From: Gracilaria vermiculophylla
Lineage: Eukaryota > Rhodophyta > Florideophyceae > Gracilariales > Gracilariaceae
Length of the DNA stretch: 64,000 nt
Assembly: GCA_019155205.2 (NCBI GenBank)
Contig: JAHNZQ020003149.1
Span: forward strand, 1,837,973-1,901,972
Direction of reading: 5' to 3'
Shown: piece after piece, positions 23,740-33,760 of the stretch
How the letters are laid out: every line of letters begins with the position of its first letter
Position numbering within the stretch: position 1 is the first letter of the stretch
Notes under the pieces: model-generated
Database searches by the model: none
The model's input: only the letters and a program-made list of their open reading frames with translations
Told to the model about the DNA's origin: nothing
Program-made: the position numbers and the translations under genes

Positions 23740-24548
23740 GTTTCCGCTACAGATTGGCGTAGTATCTTCTGATGAAGTTCTCTGGGATGTGTCTCAAAGG
23801 TTTTTCCGTGGCATCCTTTGAGGTGTAACAGTGTCAGCAGACACAAAACAGTAGCTCTGCAGGGGTTCGTTGGTGAGAGACAATATGGTCAACCGCGTAG
23901 AGTATACCACCTTGAAATGTCAGGGTGGCGTCTGGAGTTACCAATCAATGCTTCACCGACATGTATGGTCAGATTTCGAATACCAAGCGGTGTCGTCGCT
24001 TTTGATGTGGTCCATAAACGACGTTCCACGCGTGGCCTTTGAGGTGGGGTGGTGGGAATTCCTGAAGGGCTGGACGTCGAGACTTTCGTCACCCTATCAT
24101 GGGAGTGGACGTATCGTAGCCCGTTTATTTCAATGGTGATAGTGCCTCTATAGGTCACCAGGAATTTGTAAGGCATTCAGATGTTCGACGGAAACTTGCG
24201 CATGACGTCTGACGGTTTGACGGATGTCCCACGAGATTTGTCGAGGAAAAACTCGTCGCCTTCCCATAGATGAGGGATTTCTTTAACCTTTTGGTCAAAA
24301 TCCTGTTTATATCTGCTCTGCGAGGCGTTGAGTCTCTTTTTTCCGAGGGAGAGTGCGTCCTCATAGCGCCTTAAGATGGAGCTTTTTGCTTGGGCCGCTG
24401 TTGCGACCTGTCGCCCATCCGTTGGGTGCCCCGTGGCGCGTGCCGCAATCACGGCTCTAGGCGAGATGCGCGAGAGTATCAGATTGAAGGGAGCAGTCTC
24501 CGTGGAGCGGTGCACCTGTAGGTTGTATGCATACGTGAGCCAGCCCAC
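23740..24548 (-). pseudogene. G1-B integrase C-terminus and chromodomain-like tail
   Basis: Minus strand. 24177-24548 carries the integrase C-terminal region (TYAYNLQVHRSTETAPFNL, then a basic linker). One stop (24177-24179) separates it from 23889-24176 in the same frame, which carries the beta-strand region ITIEINGLRYV and DRVTKV. Farther left, 23740-23900 retains chromodomain traces (HIPENFIRRYYANL) matching the better chromodomain in the copy at 11570-11720. Together they end pol; the antisense ORF terminates about 280 bp away. Confidence 0.7.
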
Positions 24549-24587
24549 GTATGCGTCCCAATCCTTCTGGTGGTCCGCGACGTAATG

Positions 24588-25444
24588 TTATAACCTTGAG
24601 GCACTTGTTTTGTAAATCATCTCCGCGTATTCATTGGTATGGAGGTAGTAAGCAGTAGAAAGCAACTGCTTCATCCTCAGCGTTCCGGTGATGGCGCTAA
24701 ATAGCTTTGCCGCAAAATGGGGTCCGTTGTCCGTAAGAAGATACAACGGGACCCATATGAGTAAACCCAATTCTCCAGAAAGGTGTCGATAATTACTGCT
24801 GTGGTAGTGCTCTGGAGGGAAATGGCGCGCGTGATTTTCGAGAACCGATCGGTGATCACGAGGATAAATGTGTACCCTCCCTCTCACTTGGGGAGAGCCC
24901 CCGAAATATCCATGGCGACGAACTCCCAAGTTCCTGAAGGCGGGAACAGAGTGAGCGGGGTTTGGTTTCAGCGTATATTACCCCTAGCGGTGGCGCACAA
25001 GTGGAAGTTTGTCATCTTTTGGGAAGCGTCATTAGCCTTGTTCGACGAATTGGACTCCCTGCCCATGTTGAAATACATGCGCGATCTACCGAGGTGCCCG
25101 GAATGCCGAGGGTAGTGTGAAAGATATAGACCCCTCTCCCGTAGGCTCGTCGGGACTACATTTTCCAGAGCTCCGTACCGTGATGCACGACGTTCGAGTA
25201 CGCCGTCTCGGTCGACATAGAGTGAGGATGTTAAACTCCCCAAGGTGGCGAGGCACTCTTCACAGTACGCATCCATACACTGCTCTCTCAGCACCTCCGC
25301 TTGGGTGATGGGGAGAACATATTTCTCCTCCTTGACAAGGGCCATCACATCTGGGAGCCCATTAATCCTCCCTCTCGTTTCACAGCATTCTAAGCATTCT
25401 CTATCGCATCCTTCTTTCCCGTGGCGTCCTCTATGACTAGCCAT
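24588..25444 (-). pseudogene. G1-B integrase zinc-binding and catalytic core
   Basis: 24968-25444 contains the region before the integrase and its N-terminal zinc-binding part, ending in an HLCATARG motif. 24588-24929 contains the core with LLTDNGPHFAAKLF, where D is the second catalytic Asp of the DDE triad, and the block that normally holds the catalytic Glu (HTNEYAEMIYK, degenerate). Integrase joins the retrotransposon cDNA to the chromosome. The frame breaks between the pieces show that the gene is inactive. Confidence 0.75.
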
Positions 25445-25490
25445 GGGAATGTTTCACCCAAAGGTATTTTGTCTTCTCCCTCGGTTAAGA

Positions 25491-26618
25491 TCAGCGACAG
25501 TGCGTCAGTTTTATGCCAGGGTGGTGGACGATGTCATATTCAAACTCCAGGAGGCGTAGTCTGCACCTCTTCAGGCGACCAGAAGCATCCGTCAAGGATA
25601 GTTTCCACTTCAATGGTGCGTAGTTCGTCCTCAAGATGAAACGCGCACCCTCCAGGTATGGGCGTAAAAGCAACAACGGTCAAAAGATGGCGAGACATTC
25701 GCGCTCCGAGGTGGAAAAATTCCGTTCCGAAGGGGTGAGGCTGCGAATCCAGTATCCGACAGGTTGAAGTCCACCTTCCGATTGATCCTGTAGGAAGACA
25801 CATCCGACCTGGTATTTACAGGCGTTAGTGTCCAGCACCATTTGGCCGTGCCGCCTCGGAAGTACCATGATTAGTGGCTCTATTAGTCTTCTCTTCAGGG
25901 TGTCAAAGTCCTCAAACACCTCGTCCGTCAAGAAAGCCAATTTCGTCGACTTGTCCTTCTCAAAGAGAAGGTTTAACGGCGCCGCTATACGGGAGAACTT
26001 CGGTACAAACTTCCGAAAGACATTACAAAACGCAAGGAAGGAGCGGAGCTCCGTCTGGTTTGTGGGAGGGTGAGCTTCCTTGATGGCGTTCTGAGTTTTC
26101 CTGGAACCCTGTAGGTGGCCCGGGAGCACAACGAGCCCCAGGTAGTCCACCGAAGACTTTAAAAAGAAACATTTCTCCAGCTTAAGGGTGAGTCCAACAT
26201 TCTTTAGGAGTTGGGGCACGTGCTTCACATGAATGAAGTGCTCCTCCACGCTGCGGGAGTATATGATGACGTAATCGATATACACTAAGGCGTGTTGCCA
26301 TTTCACCTTCGACAGGATAATGTCCACCGCTCGTTGGAACGTAGCGGGTGAATTCTTCAATCCAAATGGCATCCTTAGGAATCTGAAGATCCCACAGTGC
26401 GAGGTGAACGTTGTCTTATCCTTATCGGAGTCGTCCATCTCAATCTGCCAGTAGCCGCCATTGGCATCCAGCGTGGAGAACACGGACGCATCGCCTAAGG
26501 AGTCGATACATTCATCCATCCGGGGTATCGGGTACGAATCGCGTACCGTCACCTCGTTAAGGCGCCTGTAGTCAATACAGAACCTTAGATAGCCATCTTT
26601 CTTCTTAAAAAACACCAC
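25491..26618 (-). pseudogene. G1-B reverse transcriptase and RNase H
   Basis: The frame 25680-26618 (312 codons) starts with FFKKKDGYLRFCIDYRRLN and runs through YPIPRMDECI, STLDANGGYWQIEM, MPFGLKNSPATFQRA and the palm box. There YIDD has become YIDY through one GAC-to-TAC change (26271-26273), which should abolish polymerisation. Thumb, connection and the start of RNase H (LDTNACKYQVGCVFLQ, then SERNFSTSERECLAIF) follow. RNase H continues at 25491-25690 in another frame. It is one of the longest open stretches in the window, so decay of this copy is modest. Confidence 0.85.
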
Positions 26619-28213
26619 CGGGGAGGCCCATTCGGAATTGGAAGGCTACATAACGCTGTTCTCCAGCATTCGGAGACCTCATCGCGTTTGATATCGCGCA
26701 CATGGGGTCCGATTTTCCTCGGGAGTTGATGTACCGGCTTCGCATCCGGTGTGAGCTGGATCCTGTGCTCGGCCAGGCTGACCTGACCCAGGCGACCAGA
26801 CCACATGTCCTCGAAGGCGGATAGCATCTCCACTATCCTGTGGCGATACCCTTCAAAATCATCGCCAATTTGGATCTTCTCCTGCCAGGTGGCAGGACTC
26901 TCTTCCTCGGGAGCCGCGGAAGTCGCTTCCGTCTCCATGGTGGTGATAGCATCGCGATCCGCAAGGTCTTCCGCTCGTGGAAGGTGAGCCAGTCCTGCAG
27001 GGGCGGGTAATGCCAGTCCGACGACAATTCCTTTCTGGAGCCGTAGCGGCGACTCCTTGAGGTTGGCGAGCACAACCCTGAAGGGAATGTTCGGTATTAT
27101 TTCCATAACACCGTTCGCCATCATGGAGTGCTGCTTCGTCGTCCGATGTGGACTTCCCTGTAGGAATGAAAGGCCAGATGCAGAGGTCTGCACCCGGACT
27201 TTGGCCTGACTCCTCGCGGGTATTTCAACGCTCTTCACCACTCGGAGCTTTTTAGACTTCGTCTCCTTTGGAAGGTTACCCACGTGAAGCTCGTTGGCGT
27301 CCGGTCCTGGAGTTGTGGACACAATACCTACAGGGGCGGCGTCGTGAAGCGTCACCTTCCGCAGGCGTGGGTAGATTGCCGGCACATACCGATCCACAAA
27401 GGAAGTGCCCAATATGCACTGTGCGGCCAGGTTGGTCGCCAAGAGGAACCACACTTGCACATATAAGGAGCCCAACCGGAGGTACAAGGGGATTGCGTCA
27501 AGGATGGTCAATGCTAGACGCGACGCATCTCGCACCGTAGGAAGCTTGCAAGTCCTCAAAGAGCCGAGAGTGGACCGCGGGAGCACGTCGGCGTGCACCA
27601 GATTGGGGCCAGCTCCGGTATCGAGGATAGAGCGCACCGTGGTGGAGGCGAGCGGGGAACATCCTACAGAGGCGCATACCTTGTAACTCTCACGGCGAAG
27701 TGTGCAAACAGAATCCTCAAAGGTGTCGAATGGGTCCAACGGGATTGGGGGGCCCGCCGATTCTGCGTCGACGGAGCATACGGCCTCTCCTCCTTTCCTA
27801 CAGGCGACCTCCGTGGAGCTGAGGCTCGATGTTGGAGAGCCATGCGGAGCCTCTACGCGTGGCTCTGAGGGTTTTTCTGGTTGGAGAGGGGATGGCTTCC
27901 AGGCGGGGACGGCTTCTGCGGTTATGCATCGCGATGCGATCTGCTTCCTGGAGGTGCAACCGGCTGGGACCCCTGTACTGGCGTTGCGGGTGCCAGTGAC
28001 AATGGGACAGGCGGCACGCCCGGTGGAGCACGGTAACCGTAGTTTCCTTGAGGGGAGCGAATGTCGCGATACGCGGCTCGATAAATTCCGCTCTCTGTTA
28101 GTGTTTCCTTCAGGTCCTGGACGTTTTTCTCTCGTGCCTGCAGGATGGCGGCCCACATTGCCGGGGTGAGAGTGGTACAGTGTACCTGCTCTCGTGACAA
28201 GCAAATCCTTCAC
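26585..28213 (-). pseudogene. G1-B protease and pre-RT region of pol
   Basis: This frame of 542 codons is open from a GTG at 28211-28213, in the -1 frame relative to the end of gag, which it meets at 28210. An N-terminal basic and Pro-rich linker precedes the retropepsin active site SILDTGAGPN (about 27600-27630). A connector follows, then the conserved IQLTPDAKPVHQLPR and RDIKRDEV motifs that precede RT. The RT then continues in another frame from 26618, so one frameshift near 26600-26700 breaks pol. Protease would process Gag and Pol in the particle. Gag and pol lie in different frames; no obvious slippery heptamer was found. Confidence 0.85.
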
Positions 28214-29481
28214 AACGGTGTGTAGCCTCGAGGGTTCGCAAATCGGACGCTCCTGTAAGATCCTGCCAAGGCGTATAAAGTGGGGGACGAGGATGTCCTC
28301 GTCATAGACGGTGCTCCCTGAGAGAAGGTGGTTGTGAGGGCAAGGGCCTCTTGCTCTCCTACGAGTGTGAGCTCGTCGACCTTTCCAGAGGTGCTGGAGT
28401 TCAACGTCAGGGCGGATGCCCGATGGGTCCGTGAGGCCGCCGGTTTTTCCGAAAGTGGAGTATGGCTACGGCAGGCGGCACGGTGGGTATCTCCATAGGA
28501 TACCGCAAAAAGAGCTAACTCCGTATAGGTGGTCTTTGGATGCGTTGTCAGGTGATCACGCACCCTCGTGCGTATCAAGGGAAGGAGTCCCTCGACAAAC
28601 AACAACTTCAACCGTCGTTCGGAGTACCCATTCCCACACCGTATGGCCTTCGTCCACAGCTTCTGTGAGAACTCCGTCTCGGTCATTGCGGTGTTTTGCC
28701 TATGGGAGGTAACTTGAGCATCAGCATCGGCTATCACCTTGTCCGTGGCGTACCATTTCAGGAGGAAATTGACTACCTCCGGGAACGTCGTCAAGATCTC
28801 CGTTCCAGGATCATCCACAATGGTGCTCTCCCCCGTGAGGCATGGCTGCATCAGTGAGTGCGCTTGGCCTGTGCGGTAGAACTAAAAGCACCATACGGCA
28901 GCACCTTCATGGACATCATTGGTGTCACACGCTGAACGGAAGCGCGTAAGAAAATTCAACACCGAGATGGGTTCTTCGCCTGAGAAGGAGTGCTTCTTCA
29001 TTTGAATATCCATACGGCGCTGCATCTTCGGGAGTCGTTTAGCGACCGACGCGTCGTAGAGAGTGGAGCGATCATTCAACCTGTAGGTGTCATAATCCAC
29101 CACTTTGGCGAAGAGGTCGTTAAGCGGGACGACCTTCCTGACCCTTCTGGTTTTCTTTTTGGGAGGTATACTGTCCTCCGAGCTGGAGCTGTTCACGGAT
29201 CTGGAGTCTGAGCTTCTCTCCGAATCGGTGTCTCGCTTTCGTCTTTTCTCCCTCCGTTTCTTTCGGTGTTTTTCCTTGAGGTGGTCTGGGTTGCTGACGA
29301 TCCCCCCGTTATCACGATCCACCCGAGGAGTATCCTGTCCTTCTATCCTTAGGTGAAATTCTTCGCAACCAGCATCCTGTTCTCTTCCGCAGGGCGTCAG
29401 GTCCAGACGGTGCATAGCAAGATTCCTGAGGTGGTCCCGTTTCCCTACGGCAGTATCCTGTCCTTCTCGGCCTGGGGTCAC
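28210..29481 (-). pseudogene. G1-B gag (one in-frame stop)
   Basis: Two consecutive frames, 28882-29481 and 28210-28881, are in register and separated by a single TAG at 28882-28884. The first ATG in the open frame is near 29412. The N-terminal part is strongly basic and Ser-rich (KKRREKRRKRDTDSERSSDS). The capsid part follows (FLTRFRSACDTN, then the TTFPEVVNFLLKWYA and FVEGLLPLIRTRVRDHL helices) and resembles the Retrotrans_gag fold. No CCHC knuckle is visible. Gag would form the virus-like particle. The premature stop and the catalytic loss in RT mark this copy as non-autonomous or dead. Confidence 0.8.
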
Positions 29482-30248
29482 CTTAGGTGTTTACAGAGTG
29501 AACCTCTCCTGTACGGAAGAATAACTTTGAAACGCCACTGGGGGGAGCAGCTGCGCAGTTTGGAAGCGAGCCTCCGCACGGATAACATCTGAGATCACCT
29601 CAAGGAAGGGATCGGAATCCAGCAAAGCATATACAGCACGGTGAGCGCTCTCCGTTGCGATTTCCTCCAGAAGGGTGTGGCGGCGCGCTCCGAAGTGGGC
29701 TTCAACACCTGCAGGTATTCTTTCGACCAGCTCTTGGGAGAGCCAACTTATAAGGCACGGGGCCAGCGACTCCAGGAGGGAGTTAGCCTCCGGGTGTTCC
29801 AGTCCCTGCAGCTCCTGAGGTGGCGGCTACGATGCCGAGTGCGGTTCTTCAACCTCCCCGTCAGCGTTCTCCAGAGATATTGCGGGGGATTCCGCTTGCC
29901 TCCGATCATGCACTCTTCTGAGGCGATTCCTGAAACGCTCCACAGAGCAACCAGGATTTCGAAGGAGACTTTCAGGGTCCTCCAATGTGACGGACATCTC
30001 CTGGGGAGCGCTGCGCGTGCTGCGCCCACCAACGGATTCGGTTGATCGAGGATCCTGTAGGTGGGTTTCCATTGGGGGTTCTAAGGGGTCCATAGAGGAG
30101 TAGGTCGGGGGTGACTTGCTGCCACTTCCGAATCACTCTAAGGAAGAATTCCACTGTTGGGGTTGGTCGTTACAAACCAGAAACACGGTTCTGTTGCGAC
30201 TTGTGCGAATCCTTTAGGAACTGTGACCTTCTAAGTCGGGAGACCAGT
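29482..30248 (-). other. G1-B leader and primer-binding region
   Basis: An untranslated 770-bp region lies between the 5' LTR and gag. Next to the LTR, in element sense, is TGGTCTCCCGAC, which could pair with a tRNA 3' end. Parts are alignable with the leader of the deleted copy (8042-8294) and with 51401-51480. Confidence 0.5.
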
Positions 30249-30802
30249 TGTGCTACTGTCAGCCCTCCTCTCAAGGTAGTTAGAGCACAACGTCCGCTAG
30301 GAGTTTTTGTTTACTCCAAACGTGCGTATTCCTAAAGGTGGTCTCCGGATTCAGCTATCGCAAGCCGGGGGAATTCTGAAAGGGGATCCGCAAACACCAA
30401 GTGGAGGGGGAGGTTCACTGGGCGGACAATGCTCCTACAGGCGCTGCTATGATGCGACCTGGGGATCGGGGGCTTAGAAACCTGCCTTGATCGACGAGAG
30501 GCTCCAACCGGAAAAGTAGATGAAGACTCAAGAGTGCTTTTCTTCACTTCCCCAGAGGTGGAGCTCAACCAGCAAATTAAGTATCAAGCCGGGAGCCCGC
30601 CTCGGCAGGTCTCGCTACTGGACTAATTACCTGCATAAATCAACTAAAATAAATTATAATTCTACCGCCCCTCAAGGATACTGTAGCGCACGTGGGCGGG
30701 ATTTTGCACCACGTGGCCTAGCTAATAAAATACGAGCCCTCCTTAGGAATATTATACCATAAGGCCAAACCACCCTACTTCCTTTGGAGCCACTGTACGA
30801 CC
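30249..30802 (-). repeat. G1-B 5' LTR (right)
   Basis: It is a 554-bp LTR, pairing with 20353-20904 in the same orientation. Top-strand start TGTGCTACTGTCAG; end CACTGTACGACC, where the other copies read CACTGTACTACA. The gag leader begins directly to its left. Confidence 0.8.
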
Positions 30803-30829
30803 GAAAGGACGCTTAAGTTTTCCGAGCTA

Positions 30830-31640
30830 TCAGAGAAATTACCATGAACAGCTTCTTCAGCAGCCATGGCTAAGTTAACGATTCGAAATGGTTGTTTCCC
30901 TTTGTGCTTCTATTCGATGGTTCCAAGGACAACATCCAGGCTTGTGGCAGGTGCAGCATGCCCGGATCCGAATATCAAGCAACCGTTGCTTGCTGCGCCT
31001 GGAGCGACGAATTTCAGTGTTGTCAATTTCCATTGGCTCATGGGCCAAATTGGACGCGTGCTGAGAGGCAGATTGAGAACTTCACTCTACACATGTACCG
31101 CTAAATGCAGCCTCAACACGCATTGCAATTTTAGTAGCTTCTTCAAACTTAATGCAGATCGATTTTCGAACTTCAAACTGAATTTTAGCTAGAAGACCTC
31201 TCACAATTTTGTCCAATTTGTCGATAGCGTCCATATTGAGAATTATTAGCAAAATGTTTCAAAACTCGGACAAGTATCGAGCCACTGTGCCTCTTTGTTG
31301 ACAGACTTTGAGGGAGTCTCTAGCTTATCTTCCATGGTCTTCGGGAACGATCTCACGTCTAATAGCTTCAACCAAGCCATCTCATGACTGTGAGATGTCA
31401 TTATCCTTCAAAACTGTGTACAATCAAATCGCTGCGGTCCCAGTCAGCAGAGCGATTGCAAAGTCAATACGATTAGCGTCAAAAAGCACCACGATTCCCT
31501 TGGCTACTTGAATCAGTACAATGTACTGTTCAACCTTCTAGAGTCCAGTATTGACAACGAAAAAATCTCGCTGTCCCATTGAACGCTTCCAGTTTGTTCA
31601 GCATCAGATTGACGGACACAGAAAGATTTTGGGCTTCCAT
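30830..31640 (-). pseudogene. Decayed gag of a second Ty3/gypsy family (G2)
   Basis: The minus strand reads a Retrotrans_gag-like domain with scattered stops: ANRIDFAIALLTGTAAI, DGLVEAIRREIVPEDH, LKVCQQRGTVARYLSEF, MDAIDKLDKIVRGLLAKI and ATKIAMRVEAAF. A CHKPGCCPWNH stretch follows, a degenerate CCHC zinc knuckle that should bind RNA. Several stops fall where gag proteins normally have Trp (TGA for TGG). The family is unlike the G1 gag. No pol of this family is seen in the window, and the fragment abuts the G1-B LTR. Confidence 0.6.
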
Positions 31641-31830
31641 TGAAGTAAATGCTACCAGTGCAACAACTTACTTCAACTTGGGATGATAGAAGCTTTATTC
31701 TCTGCCAGGATGATGATTCTCCCTACTCTGTCTTTCTCTTTGGCTCTAATTCGCTTCAGAACACCTCCGAACGGCACTACACGACCAATTCCAGGACAGG
31801 TATCGTTGCCATAGTAGCGATAAACCCCAC

Positions 31831-32074
31831 ATGCGCACAATTGCTCAGCGGATTAAAATCGCACTTATTGCAGATTTCACAACTTATGTGGAGGACTTTG
31901 TGAGTACAAGTACGAATACTCTAGAAATGGATATTGTGAAACAAAAAGTGAAACAGCAATTTGAAATAAAAGATTTTGGAGAAATTCGTCAAACATTGAG
32001 ATTCGAAATTGATTTAGGTCGCAAAAGAGGTCTGATGGAAATACGTCAGGAGCATTATGCTAATACTGTGTTTA
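31831..32074 (+). pseudogene. Ty1/copia RT, 5' half, interrupted by a TIR transposon
   Basis: The frame reads copia RT motifs: YVEDFVSTSTN (YVDD changed to YVED), then IVKQKVKQQFEIKDFGEI (usual F-x-x-KD-x-G), and the EIRQEHYANTVF segment. At 32074 the reading frame meets the terminal inverted repeat of a DNA transposon. The copia sequence resumes at 33078 (KKFNMKF) in the correct frame once a single TTA is counted. Confidence 0.75.
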
Positions 32075-32208
32075 CAGTTCGCGACACCATCGAGGGTGTT
32101 TTGGATTTTTTGAAACTGTTGTTGATTCGCTAAAACTCTGTAATTTGAACCAATAATAGAACTCGTCAATCCGGTTTCAAAGGTGTTTTTCTTTTTTTGG
32201 TACGTCAA

Positions 32209-32903
32209 ATGGTTGACGAGATAAAACCTCTAACGTCTCCAGTTCTTCGAAGAAGTAGCCGAAGAAAAGGCCGTAATGACTCCAATATGAATCCAAATGC
32301 TGCGAAAAGTACCATACAGACCCCGAAAAAGAAAATGAAGATTGTGGATGAGGTAGAAATGGCTCGAGTGAAGGAATATGTGAAGAAAAAGCGTCCGTCG
32401 ACTGTTTCGGTAGAAGAAAAACTGGATATCCTAATGCTACAAGCGAAAATCTGCCATGAACATCATCAAAGTCAAAAGCTACTTTCTCCTGGAAGAAAAA
32501 TGAAGAATGCAAAAGCTACGGAAAGAGTTGCTGACCTTCTGGGGCGGAAAAAAGACCTGGTGGCTGATGTTTGGAGCTCTTACGTCAATGATATACCGCT
32601 CTCGGTTGCAAAACCTTCTGGAAATTATCGAATCAAGAGTACTAGAGTTCCTAGAGCACGTGGGGTTGGTATTATGGTGCNNNNNNNNNNNNNNNNNNNN
32701 NNNNNNNNNNNNNNNNNNNNNNNNNNNNNNNNNNNNNNNNNNNNNNNNNNNNNNNNNNNNNNNNNNNNNNNNNNNNNNNNATGCACTTGACGGACTTGCT
32801 ACGGCATATTTTGGCCGTAGAACAACTCGACGAGGATAGCGACAATGATATCGATGAAGGTAGTGACGAAAACAGCAGCGATCTATCGGAGCAGAGTGAT
32901 TAG
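32209..32903 (+). CDS. Probable transposase of the TIR element, interrupted by gap
   Basis: ATG at 32209. The N-terminal 160 residues are basic (SSRRKGRND, TPKKKMK), followed by helices (VEMARVKEYVKKKRPSTVS, ERVADLLGRKKDLVADVW) that could form a helix-turn-helix DNA-binding domain. The reading frame enters the 100-N gap at 32681. After the gap a short acidic tail (EDSDNDIDEGSDENSSD) ends at TAG 32901-32903. The catalytic domain would lie in the gap, so the transposase call rests on the flanking terminal repeats and single-gene layout. Both visible parts are free of stops, unlike the copia gene around it. Confidence 0.5.
32681..32780. other. Assembly gap (100 N)
   Basis: A run of exactly 100 N inside the transposon gene. 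Its true length is unknown, and the reading frames on the two sides cannot be phased. Confidence 0.98.
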
Positions 32904-33074
32904 AATGCATTTTTCGTACCATATAGTACCGAAACACCTTTATTATCATAACTTTGCCAAATTAATTGCGGAAAACGTGTATGAGAGCTCTAAAGACGTG
33001 TTTTTGTATGCTCTATCATAATATGATAAGGCATAGGTGAAGTTTTTTTTCACCCTCGATGGTGTCGCGAACCG

Positions 33075-33660
33075 TTAAGAAGTTTAATATGAAATTTTAA
33101 AAGAGAATGCAAACAACATTTGACATTCATCTCATTTTGAAAATCTTTTAAGAAGAACCTACTGTGAAACATTGTCCGGAGAGAAAACTTGTTCGATCGG
33201 TAATTTATTTAATGCTCGGAACAAGACCTGATCTTGCGTATGCTACAGTTGTTTTCAAGTAAAATTTGCGAAAAGTATTGTTTGCATCAATAAAGAGCTT
33301 GCAAAAGAGATATGCGTTATAAAAAGAAAACAAGGAATTATTATCTTCTGTACAAAGTAAGGTCAGAATATAACTTGGAATTAGTTAGTGACGCAATTCT
33401 GGTAAATGAACAGTCTAGAAAACCAATTTCAAGAATTGCATCCTTTTTCGGAAATGGTTTACTGTCATGGAGCAGTTGAAAACCAAATGCGCGCCTATAT
33501 CACCTACAGAAGCAGAATTAATTGCACTGACAGAAATAGTTATAGAAAAAAAAACTGGTTACAAAAAACACTCAAAACGTTTACCTCAAGAAATATCAAA
33601 ACTCATCAAGTTTATTTTGACATCCAGTCTATGAGTTTTGATTTCTGAAATGTAAGGAGG
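33075..33660 (+). pseudogene. Ty1/copia RT end and RNase H, continuation after insertion
   Basis: After the transposon the copia gene continues with KKFNMKF, then LVRSVIYLMLGTRPDLAYAT (a copia signature before RNase H), NEQSRKPISRIASFFGNGLLSW and, in the next frame, SPTEAELIALTE. These are standard copia RNase H motifs (DRRS-x-x-G, then S-x-TEAEY-x-A). Several stops and frame changes interrupt it. With the gag at 19743 it may belong to one copia element disrupted by G1-B, the G2 fragment and this transposon. Confidence 0.7.
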
Positions 33661-33760
33661 GCACGAAACGTCAATGCATATTGCAATAAAACATTTTTAT
33701 GTTCAGAACTGTGGGGAACAAAATGAAGAGGAGATTTTATACCGTTCTACGGATAGCATA

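Larger units (their letters stand above)
20353..30802 (-). mobile_element. G1-B: LTR-bounded Ty3/gypsy chromovirus with antisense ORF
   Basis: This is an approximately 10.45-kb element with two direct LTRs of 552-554 bp. In element sense (minus strand) the order is 5' LTR (30249-30802), leader, gag, protease, RT-RNase H, integrase, chromodomain tail, an antisense accessory ORF on the plus strand, and 3' LTR (20353-20904). Just inside the 5' LTR a TGG followed by TCTCCCGAC is a plausible primer binding site. No clear target-site duplication is seen. The left flank is copia gag and the right flank is a different gypsy gag, so the ends may have been rearranged. The LTRs are clearly diverged, so the insertion is old. 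Confidence 0.85.
32075..33074 (+). mobile_element. TIR DNA transposon with TTA target duplication
   Basis: The terminal inverted repeats are perfect over 22 bp (left inner part CGCGACACCATCGAGGGTG; right end its reverse complement) and extend outward with one mismatch. The flanking TTA is duplicated (32072-32074 and 33075-33077). The element carries one gene (32209-32903) and includes the second assembly gap, so its 1000-bp length is a minimum. A 3-bp TTA duplication fits PIF/Harbinger or a related superfamily. The left terminus begins CAGT, as in Tc1/mariner, so the superfamily is unresolved. Confidence 0.8.

Noticed and set aside
26805..28169. Several plus-strand frames of 60-155 codons opposite the G1-B protease
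   Set aside because: They lie opposite long, motif-containing pol frames and carry no motifs of their own.
26585..28210. Programmed -1 frameshift between gag and pol in G1-B
   Set aside because: The frames do differ by -1, but I found no slippery heptamer or clear downstream structure, and the copy is dead.
30830..31640. Several Trp codons changed to TGA in the G2 gag, suggesting RIP-like mutation
   Set aside because: Only a few sites, and the changed base is not in the CpA context expected for RIP. Ordinary decay explains it.
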